From: JBEIHX01 sp040381075
GTDB lineage: Bacteria; Pseudomonadota; Alphaproteobacteria; Caulobacterales; Aquidulcibacteraceae
DNA length: 64,000 nt
Reading direction: 5' to 3'
NCBI GenBank assembly: GCA_040381075.1
Contig: JBEIHX010000016.1
Location: forward strand, 16,277-80,276
The position numbers and the translations under genes were made by a program. The notes below the pieces were generated by a model that did no database searches, was not told where the DNA came from, and saw only the letters and a list, made by a program, of their open reading frames with translations. This document shows, piece by piece, positions 44,997-54,586 of the stretch. Positions within the stretch are counted from its first letter, which is position 1. The number at the start of each line of letters is the position of its first letter.

Positions 44997-47420
44997 ATGG
45001 GTATCGACGTGGTGATGATGGCGGCCGCCGCCGGCGCTTCGGCGCTGTCCGAAACGGGGGATGTCGCCGGGCAATTGGCGGAGCTGACGGCGAAAATCGA
45101 GGCGCAGCAGGTCAACAGCAATCACATCTGGACGATGCTGGCGGCGGCGCTGGTGCTTCTGATGCAGACCGGCTTCCTGCTGCTTGAAGCCGGCATGGTC
45201 CGGTCGAAGAACGCGATCAGCGTCGCCCAGAAAAACGTCGTCGACTTCCTGGTCTCGGTGTCGATCTTCTTCCTCGCCGGCTTTGGGCTGATGTTTGGCG
45301 CTTCCGTCGCCGGCTTTGTCGGCAATCCCCTCAGTTTCAACGGGTTCGAGGGCGCCGATCCGTGGGTTTTTACGTTTTTCGTGTTCCAGGCGGTGTTCGT
45401 GGGAACCGCCGCGACCATCGTCTCGGGCGCGGTCGCGGAGCGGATGACCTTCGTCGGGTATATTGTCGCCGCCGCGCTGATCGCGCTGGTGATCTATCCC
45501 GTGTTCGGACACTGGGCCTGGGGAAATCTCCTGAACACGGACAACGCGCCGTGGCTCGCCGGAATGGGCTTTATCGATTTTGCGGGGTCGACGGTGGTGC
45601 ACTCGGTCGGCGCCTGGGTGGCGCTTGCCGGCGTCATCGTCCTGGGCGCGCGCATCGGCCGGTTTGATGCGCAGGGGCGTCCGGCCGCGATGCATGGACA
45701 TTCCATGGTGCTCTCGGCCGCCGGGGCGCTGCTGCTGCTCGTGGGCTGGGTCGGCTTCAACGGCGGTTCGACCACGGCGGGAACGCCGGCCTTCGCGGTC
45801 ATTGTCGCCAACACGATCGTGGCGGCGGTGTTTGGCGGACTCGCCGGGCTGATCGTCGGGCGGATGTGCGATGACTGCTGGCGCCCGACGCGCTCGATCA
45901 ACGGCATGCTCGCCGGACTTGTCGGCATCACTGCGGGCTGCGCCGTCGTCGGGCCCTATGGGGCGATGGCTATCGGCCTCCTGTGCGGCGCGGCGGTGGT
46001 TGTTGCAGAAGAAATGCTTCTGCACAGGTTCAAACTCGACGATGTGGTCGGCGCCGTATCGGTGCACGGAGTGTGCGGCGCCCTTGGCACCGTCCTGCTG
46101 GCGGTGTTCGCGCCGGTCGCCGCCCTGCCGGCGGGCGGACGCCTGGAGCAGATCGGGGTGCAGCTGATCGGGGTAGGGGCCGCGTTCCTGTGGACGTTCC
46201 CGCTCGCATTCCTCGCCTTCAAAGCCATCGCGGCGACGGTCGGCTTGCGGGTGAGCGCTGAGGACGAACTGAAGGGCCTCAACGCATCAGAGCACGGCGC
46301 CTCGCTCGGCACCGGAGCGATCCAGGACACGCTGCACCGGGCGCTCCATGTCGACAGGGATCTGACGCGGCGCCTCGACGAGACGGGCGGGGACGAGGCG
46401 GCGGAGATCGCCGGCATCATCAACCCGTTCCTTCAGCGCGTGCAGTCGCTGGTGGCGGAGCTCAGCACGGAATCGACAGCCGTGGCGCGCACCTCAGATC
46501 GCCTTGCTGCCGTGGCGCAGCGCTCCCTGGAGAATGCGCGATCGCTGGAGGCCGGCATGGCGGGGTTTGCCGACAATTCGCAGCGTCTGGATGAGGGCGC
46601 CCAGACCTCCGCCAGGGCATCGGCTCAGATTACCGAGGAGACCGAAACGGTGGCGTCTGCGGTCCATGAGCTGACCTCCGATCTGCGCGGCGTGTGCACC
46701 GTGATCCGGGGCCTGTCCGACTCGGTCGAGGCGGCGGCCGCCTCGTCGGCCGATGCGGCGTCGCTGTCAAACCGCGCCGGCGACCTGACGCGCACTGCAG
46801 CCCAGACCGTGCGCTCCCTCGCTGACGCGTCGCGCCAGATCGACGAGATGGTGCAGTTCATCGAGAAGGTCGCTCACCAGACCAACATGCTGGCGCTCAA
46901 CGCAGCCATTGAAGCGAGCCGGGCCGGCGATGCCGGACGCGGCTTCGGCGTTGTCGCCAGTGAGGTCAAGGAGCTCGCCGAGCAGACCCGGCGGGCGGCC
47001 GAGACGATCAAGGCGCGCGTTGGCGCAATCGGCGTGGAGGCCGAACGCGCGACGTCGGGAATGGACTCGGTGTTCGAGATCGTCGAAGCGATGAACAGCG
47101 CCCTGCAGGAGCTTCGCGAGGGGGCCATGGCCCAGCGACGGCAGGCTGTGAACACGCAGGAGAACGCCTCGGCGGCGATCGACACGATCGAGGCGCTCGG
47201 ACGCACCGTCAGCGTTGTCCGTGACCGAACAGTGGGCATGACGCGGTTCGCCGCGGACGTGGCGCAGACCACCAGCGCCACACAGTCGGCGGTCCGCGAG
47301 CTGTCGCGTCCGGTGCAGCGGTCGCTGAGCGACGCTGAAGACCTGAAGTCGGCGGCCGATGATCTCAAGTCAATGTCGGGTCGCCTGCGGGCCTCTGCAG
47401 GGGCATACCGGTCACGCTGA
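44997..47420 (+). CDS. ammonium transporter fused to a methyl-accepting chemotaxis signalling domain
   Basis: 807 residues in one frame. Residues about 40-440 are an Amt/Rh transporter: LLEAGMVRSKNAISVAQKN, the twin pore histidines His202 (TVVHSVGAW) and His357 (SVHGVCG), and the conserved C-terminal tail LKGLNASEHGASLG. Residues about 470-805 are an MCP coiled-coil domain with the kinase-contact hairpin VAHQTNMLALNAAIEASRAG followed by GRGFGVVASEVKELAEQTRR. GAGGGG is seven bases before the ATG. It likely senses or transports ammonium and signals to CheA; no CheW, CheA or GlnK gene is adjacent. Confidence 0.95.
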   Translation: MGIDVVMMAAAAGASALSETGDVAGQLAELTAKIEAQQVNSNHIWTMLAAALVLLMQTGFLLLEAGMVRSKNAISVAQKNVVDFLVSVSIFFLAGFGLMFGASVAGFVGNPLSFNGFEGADPWVFTFFVFQAVFVGTAATIVSGAVAERMTFVGYIVAAALIALVIYPVFGHWAWGNLLNTDNAPWLAGMGFIDFAGSTVVHSVGAWVALAGVIVLGARIGRFDAQGRPAAMHGHSMVLSAAGALLLLVGWVGFNGGSTTAGTPAFAVIVANTIVAAVFGGLAGLIVGRMCDDCWRPTRSINGMLAGLVGITAGCAVVGPYGAMAIGLLCGAAVVVAEEMLLHRFKLDDVVGAVSVHGVCGALGTVLLAVFAPVAALPAGGRLEQIGVQLIGVGAAFLWTFPLAFLAFKAIAATVGLRVSAEDELKGLNASEHGASLGTGAIQDTLHRALHVDRDLTRRLDETGGDEAAEIAGIINPFLQRVQSLVAELSTESTAVARTSDRLAAVAQRSLENARSLEAGMAGFADNSQRLDEGAQTSARASAQITEETETVASAVHELTSDLRGVCTVIRGLSDSVEAAAASSADAASLSNRAGDLTRTAAQTVRSLADASRQIDEMVQFIEKVAHQTNMLALNAAIEASRAGDAGRGFGVVASEVKELAEQTRRAAETIKARVGAIGVEAERATSGMDSVFEIVEAMNSALQELREGAMAQRRQAVNTQENASAAIDTIEALGRTVSVVRDRTVGMTRFAADVAQTTSATQSAVRELSRPVQRSLSDAEDLKSAADDLKSMSGRLRASAGAYRSR

Positions 47421-47453
47421 CGCGCGCCTGAAACCAGCGCCTGGTTCATTGCG

Positions 47454-47489
47454 CCACCGCCCCGCGCCCGCGGGGCGGTGGTGTCGTTT
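47454..47489 (+). terminator. terminator hairpin after the Amt-MCP gene
   Basis: CCACCGCCCCGC pairs perfectly over 12 bp with GCGGGGCGGTGG around a four-base loop, followed by TGTCGTTT. The stem is very strong but the T-tract is weak. Confidence 0.6.
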
Positions 47490-47597
47490 GCGGGCCGGCC
47501 AGGCGTGCAGGCGGATGCATTTGCGCCCCGTCTGAGCTATGGCGGGGCGCGCAGGCGGCTTCTGGCCCGCCATGACGCGAGACGGAGGGAGCGCAGG

Positions 47598-48362
47598 ATG
47601 GATCTGGGTTTGGCGGGCAAGCGCGCCCTGGTGACCGGCGGCTCGCGCGGCATCGGGCGCGCGATTGCAGAAACGCTGCTGCGCGAGGGCGCGCGCGTGG
47701 CGGTCTCGGCGCGCGGCGGCAAAGGCCTTGGCGCTGCAGCTGAAGAGCTCGCCACGCTTGGCGAGGTGCGCGCCGACAGGGTCGACAGCGCCGACCCCGA
47801 GGCCGTTCAGGCCTGGGTGGGCGAGGTCGCCGCCGCCTGGGGCGGCCTCGATATTGTGATCTCCAACGTGTCGGCAGGCGGCGGCGTGCCGCTCGGCCTG
47901 GAAGGCTGGCGCCAGGCCGTCAACACCGACATCGTTGGCGCCGCAGCCCTGATCGAGGCGGCCCTGCCGCACCTGCGGCAATCGAAAGGGGCGATCGTCC
48001 AGATCGCGACCATCACCGCCATCGAGCACCACGACTTCCCGGGATCGCCGGCGTACGGCGCGGTGAAGGCGGCCCTGGTGCGCTACATGGGCGAACTCGC
48101 CATCCGCGAGGGTGTGCACGGCGTGCGGGCGAACACAGTGTCGCCCGGTCCAATCTGGGTGGACCAGGGCGTCTGGGCCTGGGTGAGGGACAACATGCGC
48201 CCCTACTACGATCGCGACGTCGAGGCCCATCCGCAAAAGCGTCTTGGCACGGCGGACGAGGTCGCCAGGGTGGCGGCGTTTCTCGCCTCGCCCGCGGCGA
48301 GCTGGGTCAGCGGCCAGAACGTCAGCGTCGACGGCGCGTTCACACGCGGGATCCGGTTCTGA
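47598..48362 (+). CDS. short-chain dehydrogenase/reductase
   Basis: 254 residues of the classical SDR type: TGGSRGIGRAIA (cofactor), SNVSAGGG (in the NNAG position), and an active-site region AIEHHDFPGSPAYGAVKAAL with Tyr and Lys in YxxxK spacing. NTVSPGPIWVDQG and SGQNVSVDGAFTRG complete the fold. The substrate is unknown; it stands alone after the Amt-MCP terminator. Confidence 0.9.
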   Translation: MDLGLAGKRALVTGGSRGIGRAIAETLLREGARVAVSARGGKGLGAAAEELATLGEVRADRVDSADPEAVQAWVGEVAAAWGGLDIVISNVSAGGGVPLGLEGWRQAVNTDIVGAAALIEAALPHLRQSKGAIVQIATITAIEHHDFPGSPAYGAVKAALVRYMGELAIREGVHGVRANTVSPGPIWVDQGVWAWVRDNMRPYYDRDVEAHPQKRLGTADEVARVAAFLASPAASWVSGQNVSVDGAFTRGIRF

Positions 48363-48440
48363 CCGCAAGCGCGGCCCCGCGGGGCAGGGGCGGCGGCCTT
48401 CAGGCTGGTGGATGGCTATAGTCCCGTGGACTGAGACCGG

Positions 48441-49001
48441 ATGTGCACGTTCGTTACGCTGATCGCGGAGACGCAGGATCTTGACGGGCTCAACGCCGCG
48501 CTCGCAAGCCTCGACGCGCGCGGCCAGAAACGCAGGGCCGAAAAGATCGTTACCCCAGGCCTGCGACCGCTTCTGAGGGCGCAGGAGACGGAGTACTGGC
48601 TGGTCCGCACACCCTGCGACTGCGGAACGTTCCTCGGCCATGCCGCCGGCGGCGACGACGATCGGAGTGCAGGCACGGGCAACCCCGCCGCCAGCTATCG
48701 CCGGAAGGGATGGTCGCAGGCCCGGATCGGGCGCGCCATCGCCCACCGCCAGACCGCGCGCGGGCGACCGCCGCGGCGAAAGCCGAACGAAGACGCCGCC
48801 TATTGGATCGCGCTTCTGGGAACCGTCGCCGCCAGGCTCAGGCTGAACCGCCTCGGCCTCATGCATTATGCCTGCCGGACCCCGCCAGGAGCAGAGCCCG
48901 TCGCCGCAACGCGTCTCCATGCCGGGACGCTGGCGACGGCGGGCGATACCCTGGCCGTCATGGACGCCGGCGTACTCTACGGCTTCGACTGTGCGGGGTA
49001 A
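48441..49001 (+). CDS. hypothetical protein, cysteine-bearing
   Basis: 186 residues starting MCTFVTLIAETQDLDGLNAA. A possible metal or redox site, RTPCDCGTFLGHA, lies near residue 60, followed by a basic linker and a helical region (NEDAAYWIALLGTVAARLRL). I do not recognise the family. The frame has good alphaproteobacterial codon bias, so the gene is probably real. No strong ribosome site. Confidence 0.6.
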   Translation: MCTFVTLIAETQDLDGLNAALASLDARGQKRRAEKIVTPGLRPLLRAQETEYWLVRTPCDCGTFLGHAAGGDDDRSAGTGNPAASYRRKGWSQARIGRAIAHRQTARGRPPRRKPNEDAAYWIALLGTVAARLRLNRLGLMHYACRTPPGAEPVAATRLHAGTLATAGDTLAVMDAGVLYGFDCAG

Positions 49002-49391
49002 GCCCGAACCGGACGATCAGGCCGTGCGACGCGGCGTCGGCCGGAATGGGCGCTGAAGGGCGCATCAGCGTCGTCGATGGCGCATCGATGGGGTACGGAC
49101 CATCGCCTCTGACGTCCGCCGCAGCCCTGATCACAGCCCTGATCGCCTGCGCAGAGCACGACGTCCGCCACGCCCCCGCGTGCGCTGTCTCCCTGAGACA
49201 AGGGGGCAGGCGTTCTGGCATGGACCTCTTGCATCGAGATCGACAGTGGATGCGCCGGCGATATGATCAGTCGAAGGACCGACAGTCCGCCCTCGGCCGG
49301 CGGGCCTGCAGTGTCAGTAGACGTCCTGGCCGCGGTGGCGGTCTGCAGGCTGATTTGGACCGCACCGTGGCCAGGCGCCACAGTCACGCCG
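49002..49391. other. gene-free gap
   Basis: About 390 bp between the orphan protein and the TonB receptor. Open frames are present on both strands but none has a start signal or protein character; I see no hairpin, repeat or operator. Confidence 0.5.
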
Positions 49392-51632
49392 TCAATCGCC
49401 GAGTTCGAGCTTAAACTCCGCTCCAACCACCCGCGGCAGGCCAAAATACTCATTCCCGAGAACGTTCTGCAGAAACTCCGGATCATCCCCGAGGTTCCGG
49501 GCGAAGATGGATGCGCTCCATCGCCTGCTTTCCACGCCCATCCTGAGGTCGATCTTGGAAAAGTCATCCATGGAACGGCTCTGACCCGGGATCTTCAGGG
49601 CTCCGATAGCGTTCTCATATCCACCGCTCTCCATCTGCCCCGTGGCCGCCACGTACGCCCCCAATCCGGCAGATACGTCCCATCGGTACCGCGCGTTCAC
49701 CACCGCCGTCAGATCGCGGGCCCGATTGATCCTCTGGCCGGAAACATCATAGGACAGGCCCTGGGATATGATGAGTGAACCATTGTTGTATTTCCCGTCA
49801 GCGGTGGACAACCCGCCCTGCAGCATCAGTCGGCCGGGCCCGACGCGCAGGACGGTCGACCCTTCCGCCTCGATGCCCCATGATGTGGCCCCGGGGACGT
49901 TGATCAACGCCACGGTGGTGTCTGTGCTTGAGATGGCCGTCACGACCTGGACGTCCTTTGACTGATTGTAATAGGCGGCGACGGAGCTGGTCACCCGACC
50001 GAACAGGCGCCCCTTCCATCCGACTTCCACAGATGCAATCGTTTCCGGGTCATACGATATGAAGCCAGGGTTGATCGTTCCGGTGTTGAAACCACCGGGA
50101 CGAAACGCAGATGCGGCGCGCGCGTAAACCATTGTATCGGGCGACAGCCTGTATCGGAGACTTCCGCCAGGTGTGAATATCTCATTGCTGAGGCGGTCGG
50201 TCGCCGGGCCGAGCGACGTGCTGGGATTTCCCGTCGCGGCGGGCTCACGGTCAATGCGGGCATACCTGAAGTCCTTGTCGTCAGTCTGCAATCGCCCCTC
50301 CAGTGTGAGGGAGAGCCGGGGATGCAGGGTCCATTCCGACAGACCGAAAATCGACCAGGACTGGATTTTTTCCTGAAAGGTTTCGGTGCGGGCCCGCTGC
50401 TCACGCACCGGAGAGGAAATCCCCGTTGTGCCGGAGTTGAACGTCAGCACGTCACTGTCGCTCTGCTGTATGTCGGCTCCGAGCAGCCAGCGGACTGCGC
50501 CTGTGGACTGGGCAGGTGACGACAGCCTGGCCTCCAATCCGGAGCGCTCGTAGATTTCGCCCTGGTCGGCCCGAAGGTCAGTCACTATGGAGTTCGAGTT
50601 GACGTCCTCAAATCCGAGAAAATGGTCGATGTCTTCGTTGGAGCGTTGCGCATCACGATGACGGTATGCGCTCACGATCGTCAGATCAGCAAAACCCAAC
50701 TGCCCGTTGACTTCGAGGAATGCGGTGTTTTCGTCAATGGCGACATTGCCCACGCGGGAGGCGTTGCGCTGGAACGGACCCGGATCAAATCGCTCCGCCC
50801 GCCCTGTGACGTCAAGGCGTCTGCCAAGCGCCGTGAAACCCGGCGCGGTTGACGCCGAGTTCTCGACGGTAAGGACTGCGCTCCACGCGTCCGTTATCCG
50901 GCCAAGAAGGGAGAGCCGGCCGCCGGAAAAGCTCTGGTCGTCGACATTGCGTGCCGTGTTGACGTCTTCATAGAAGCCCCCAGTCTGATTGTACCCCGTC
51001 ACCGCCAGCCGGGCGCCAAGGCGTTCAGCGATTATGGGCGCGTTGACGACGCCGCGCAGCGTTGTGCGTTCACGGTCGTCATATCCCAGTGAGACCGTCG
51101 CCTCCACCGACGACAGGTCAGGCCGGCGCGTAACGACGTTGACGGCGCCGCCGACGGCATTGCGCCCGAAAAGCGCGCCCTGGGGGCCGCGCAGCGTCTC
51201 CACCCGCTCGGCGTCAAACAGGTCCAGGGTGTTGAACGTGCGTCCGCCGAATCCGCCCCCCGCGACGAAGATTCCATTTCGATAGACGCCGGTTGCAGAT
51301 TCTGAAAATCCGTTGCGCCCCCCGCCCTGGCCACGGATGGAGATGTCACTGAGGTATTCCGGCCCACCGTTGACGAGGATCGTCGACGGCGACTGGCGCA
51401 GATAATCCTCGATCCTGTCGAGCACCAATGTGCGTAACTGCTCTGCATTAAGCGCACTCACCGCCATCGGCACATCGCGCGAGGACTCATCTGACCGCCT
51501 TGCCGTGACAATGATCTCGTCGTCGCCCGCGCCCGGCTGCGTCGCCGCGCTGACTGCCGGCTGCGCCAATGCCGGACCGGCTGCGGCGACCATCGCCAAG
51601 GTATGAACGCCGAGCTGCAGACATGACCGCAT
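49392..51632 (-). CDS. TonB-dependent outer-membrane receptor of the TTGTCGACAA cluster
   Basis: 746 residues with a signal peptide (residues 1-23), a TonB-box region DDEIIVTARRSDESSRDVPM, a plug domain (NGGPEYLSDISIRGQGGGRN; LRGPQGALFGRNAVGGAVNV) and a barrel closing VVGAEFKLELGD. This subtype is often tied to uptake of hydrophobic or aromatic compounds. GGGAGG is six bases before the ATG. Two TTGTCGACAA palindromes lie 66 and 118 bp upstream. Confidence 0.92.
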   Translation of the reverse strand: MRSCLQLGVHTLAMVAAAGPALAQPAVSAATQPGAGDDEIIVTARRSDESSRDVPMAVSALNAEQLRTLVLDRIEDYLRQSPSTILVNGGPEYLSDISIRGQGGGRNGFSESATGVYRNGIFVAGGGFGGRTFNTLDLFDAERVETLRGPQGALFGRNAVGGAVNVVTRRPDLSSVEATVSLGYDDRERTTLRGVVNAPIIAERLGARLAVTGYNQTGGFYEDVNTARNVDDQSFSGGRLSLLGRITDAWSAVLTVENSASTAPGFTALGRRLDVTGRAERFDPGPFQRNASRVGNVAIDENTAFLEVNGQLGFADLTIVSAYRHRDAQRSNEDIDHFLGFEDVNSNSIVTDLRADQGEIYERSGLEARLSSPAQSTGAVRWLLGADIQQSDSDVLTFNSGTTGISSPVREQRARTETFQEKIQSWSIFGLSEWTLHPRLSLTLEGRLQTDDKDFRYARIDREPAATGNPSTSLGPATDRLSNEIFTPGGSLRYRLSPDTMVYARAASAFRPGGFNTGTINPGFISYDPETIASVEVGWKGRLFGRVTSSVAAYYNQSKDVQVVTAISSTDTTVALINVPGATSWGIEAEGSTVLRVGPGRLMLQGGLSTADGKYNNGSLIISQGLSYDVSGQRINRARDLTAVVNARYRWDVSAGLGAYVAATGQMESGGYENAIGALKIPGQSRSMDDFSKIDLRMGVESRRWSASIFARNLGDDPEFLQNVLGNEYFGLPRVVGAEFKLELGD

Positions 51633-51697
51633 CGTGACCTCCCTCGCCCAAGGTCCTGCGCAGTCGCGTTCCGGCACGCGCACCGTGGCCTGGGTTA

Positions 51698-51707
51698 TTG
51701 TCGACAA
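51698..51707. promoter_or_regulatory. TTGTCGACAA operator, site 1
   Basis: Perfect 10-bp palindrome (ATTGTCGACAAC in context) between the divergent TonB receptor and DUF1254 genes. First of four copies in the cluster. Confidence 0.8.
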
Positions 51708-51749
51708 CTAAGGGGCTACCGCGCATAAGTCAAAGCGAATCGATGCGTA

Positions 51750-51759
51750 TTGTCGACAA
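51750..51759. promoter_or_regulatory. TTGTCGACAA operator, site 2
   Basis: The full 12-bp palindrome ATTGTCGACAAT, 52 bp from site 1 in the same divergent promoter region (about five helical turns, allowing looped or paired binding). Confidence 0.8.
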
Positions 51760-51971
51760 TTTAGACTGCGCGGTGATAGTGTGCGATGTCCATGTCACAG
51801 CCGGGCCGCGGGCGGCGGCGCTCAGCGTCCTGCTCGCGGGGCGCTTCGCGGTCAGGCGCCATCCGCGCGCCGGACAGCATCGCCAGCCCGCACATGGCGC
51901 GCGTCGAAACGCTGAGCGGACAGGAGATATGGCCGGGAGGCCGGGCGCTGGCGGCAACCAGGGGATCGAGC

Positions 51972-53300
51972 ATGATGACACGACGGCACTTCGCAGGATT
52001 ATCCCTCGCCGCAGCCATGACGCCCGCGGGCGCGAACGCCCGCGGAACCACAGCGACCTGCCGTGACGCATTTCTGTTCTGCTTTTCAGTGTTTGAATTC
52101 GCGCGGACGGCATGGCGTTCTGCCGGACCAGGCGCCAACAAGCCGGACGGGCGCTACAACGTCCTCTTTCATCGGGCAACCCTCGCAGATTCCACTGCGC
52201 GCGCGGTGACCACCCCGAACAATGATACGATCTACAGCGCCGCTTGGATGGATCTGTCTCACGGCTGCGTGTTCCTTGACGTTCCAAGCGCGCCGGACCG
52301 CTACTTCTCGGTCTCGCTGATCAACTCATTCACCGACAATTTCGCATCGATTGGAACACGCGCAACGGCAGGACTGGGCGGGCGCTGGCGTATCGCGCCG
52401 CCCGGCTGGAGGCGCAGTGCGAACGATGGGCCCACCATTGTCAGCGAGACGACAGACGTATGGCTTCTTGCCCGCATCCTGGTTGATGGGGAGAGCGATC
52501 TCGCTCCCGCCCGGGCCGTCCAGCAAGGGCTGCAGATCGCGTCCCATCCCGAGGCGTCGCCACCGCGCATTCAGCCGACGGATGTACGCGATGTGGCCAA
52601 TATGCTTGATGTCGTCAACGAGATGCTCGCCCGCAACCGATCCAACAGGCGGGTCCGCCATGCAGCCCTCAAGCTCTCGCAGTGGGGCGTGCGCCCTGGT
52701 CCGCCGGGGGCCTTCCATGCCCTGGCGCGCGAGCGCCAGACCGAATGGACAGGGGTGGCGCACGAGACCCTGGGGCGGCTGCAGGCCGGTCCCACCCCTG
52801 GCGGCGCCATGGTGGATGGCTGGATCTATCCTCCGCCGGAGATCGGCTCAGCGCGGGCCAGCGATGTCTTACGCGCGAGTGTGGCGCTTTCCGGACTCGG
52901 GGCGCAGGAGCTCCAGGAGGCCCATTATGCCCGGTGCGACCAGGATCAGGCCGGGGCCCCCCTCCAGGGGTCCAGCAGCTACGATCTCGTCATCCCGGGC
53001 GATGTTCCCGCCCGCGCGTTCTGGTCAGTTTCAATGTATCAGATTGAAGCGGACGGGCGGCTCTTCTTCACGGACAATCCGCTGGGCCGCTACGCGCTCG
53101 GGAGCCGCACCGACGGGCTCGTGCGCCGGCCGGACGGCAGCGTCAGGCTCATGATCAAGCGCGCGCCGCCCGCCAGCGAGGACAGCAATTGGCTGCCCTG
53201 TCCGCCGGGACCTTTTGCCCTCGTGTTCCGCAGTTACCTGCCAGAGCCTGCTTTGCTCACTGGACGCTGGCGCCTGCCCGGCGTCCGCAAACGCAGCTAG
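51972..53300 (+). CDS. DUF1254/DUF1214 domain protein, exported
   Basis: 442 residues. A twin-arginine-like signal (TRRHFAGLSLAAAM) precedes DUF1254 (about residues 60-190: VTTPNNDTIYSAAWMDLSHG, RYFSVSLINSFTDNF) and DUF1214 at the end (FWSVSMYQIEADGRLFFTDN, WLPCPPGPFALVFRSYLP). AGGGG is eight bases before the first of two ATGs. Family members occur in catabolic clusters, but the reaction is unknown. Operator sites 1 and 2 lie upstream. Confidence 0.85.
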   Translation: MMTRRHFAGLSLAAAMTPAGANARGTTATCRDAFLFCFSVFEFARTAWRSAGPGANKPDGRYNVLFHRATLADSTARAVTTPNNDTIYSAAWMDLSHGCVFLDVPSAPDRYFSVSLINSFTDNFASIGTRATAGLGGRWRIAPPGWRRSANDGPTIVSETTDVWLLARILVDGESDLAPARAVQQGLQIASHPEASPPRIQPTDVRDVANMLDVVNEMLARNRSNRRVRHAALKLSQWGVRPGPPGAFHALARERQTEWTGVAHETLGRLQAGPTPGGAMVDGWIYPPPEIGSARASDVLRASVALSGLGAQELQEAHYARCDQDQAGAPLQGSSSYDLVIPGDVPARAFWSVSMYQIEADGRLFFTDNPLGRYALGSRTDGLVRRPDGSVRLMIKRAPPASEDSNWLPCPPGPFALVFRSYLPEPALLTGRWRLPGVRKRS

Positions 53301-53386
53301 CCGCTCGGCCGCCCCACGTCCAGAACATCCGCCTGCGCCCCCGCCGGTCTGCAGCCAACAGCCCCAGGGAACGGCGCTACGCCTTA

Positions 53387-53396
53387 TTGTCGACAA
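53387..53396. promoter_or_regulatory. TTGTCGACAA operator, site 3
   Basis: ATTGTCGACAAT 50 bp upstream of the depolymerase-like esterase start, giving that gene its own regulated promoter. Confidence 0.8.
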
Positions 53397-53446
53397 TTGC
53401 TTCGGATTATGGTCTCGTGGATCTGACAGACTGATGGAGACAGGTC

Positions 53447-54586
53447 ATGCACGAAAAACTGCGCGCCGCACTCGCCTGCCTGGGCGGGGCTGCCCTCGCC
53501 CTGGCCCTTGGCGCTCAGTTTACCAGGGCCGAAGCCCAGAACACTGAATCCCGGAACACTGAATCCCGGACCACTGGCGATAGGCAGGCTGGACAGCGGT
53601 TCCGCGACCAGTTGGCCGAGCGCATGCGCGAGCGTCATGCACAACAGGTGGCGCAGGCCGACCGCCAGGGGCTTCAGCGACGATCGGTTGTCACGCCCGA
53701 CGGACAACGGGACTACCTTGTCTTTGCGCCCCCAGGCGGATCAGCCGGGCGACCAGTGGTGATTGTCCTGCATGGCGGCACAATGAATGCGGAAGCCGCC
53801 ATGACGTCCGAATACGGCGGCATATGGAACGACCGGGCAGGCAGGAACCGTTTCACCGTTGTCTATCCAAACGGCAGCCCGTCACGGACCAATCCGGATA
53901 GACGAAACTGGAACGATTGCCGGGCCCCGTCCGTGCGTCCCGGCGACGGCGGCTTTGATATTAATGACCCTACCTACAGCGCGGCCGATGACGTCGCCTT
54001 CATACGGATGATCATTTCCGATTTGACGACGCGCGATCAGGTCGACGCCGCGCGGATCTATGCTGTCGGCTCCTCAAACGGGGGATTCATGAGCTTTCGA
54101 CTTCTGCGGGAAGCTGGAGATCTCATCGCCGGAATCGCGCCGCTTATCACCGGATCGCCCGCGCTCGACGAGTGCAGGCTTCCGACCATCCGTCGACCGA
54201 TCATTTTTACATATGGAGATTCCGACACTTTCATCCCGATGCGTGGCGGATGCGTTGCAGGTCAATTCAATGCTGCCTGCGGGCAGGGGCGCGTTGAACC
54301 GGTCACGCAAACCATCAGCTACTGGAAGCGGTATCTTGGGGCCGACCGCGAGACGACAACGAAAATCCCCGACAGGAACCGGCGGGACTCCAGCACCCAG
54401 ACCCAGACCGACTTCGTCAACCAGGAGGGTCAGGTCATGCTCCGGGTCGTGCGCGTGAATGGCGGCGGCCATACGGCCCCGGCGCCCGATCCAGCGCCCC
54501 CCTTCGCGGCCCGGGTCTTTGGCGCGCGCAACGCCGATCGCCCAGCAGCTGACTACATAATCGACTTTTTTGGGCTGGCGCGATGA
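53447..54586 (+). CDS. polyhydroxybutyrate depolymerase / LpqC-family esterase, exported
   Basis: 379 residues with a signal peptide (residues 1-30). The alpha/beta hydrolase core starts near residue 80: PVVIVLHGGTMNAEAAM (oxyanion region), YAVGSSNGGFMSF (nucleophile Ser210), FTYGDSDTFIP (Asp) and VNGGGHTAPAP (His). Family members cleave polyhydroxyalkanoates, feruloyl or acetyl esters. A 15-bp in-frame repeat codes NTESRNTESR after the signal. It overlaps the next gene by four bases. Confidence 0.87.
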   Translation: MHEKLRAALACLGGAALALALGAQFTRAEAQNTESRNTESRTTGDRQAGQRFRDQLAERMRERHAQQVAQADRQGLQRRSVVTPDGQRDYLVFAPPGGSAGRPVVIVLHGGTMNAEAAMTSEYGGIWNDRAGRNRFTVVYPNGSPSRTNPDRRNWNDCRAPSVRPGDGGFDINDPTYSAADDVAFIRMIISDLTTRDQVDAARIYAVGSSNGGFMSFRLLREAGDLIAGIAPLITGSPALDECRLPTIRRPIIFTYGDSDTFIPMRGGCVAGQFNAACGQGRVEPVTQTISYWKRYLGADRETTTKIPDRNRRDSSTQTQTDFVNQEGQVMLRVVRVNGGGHTAPAPDPAPPFAARVFGARNADRPAADYIIDFFGLAR

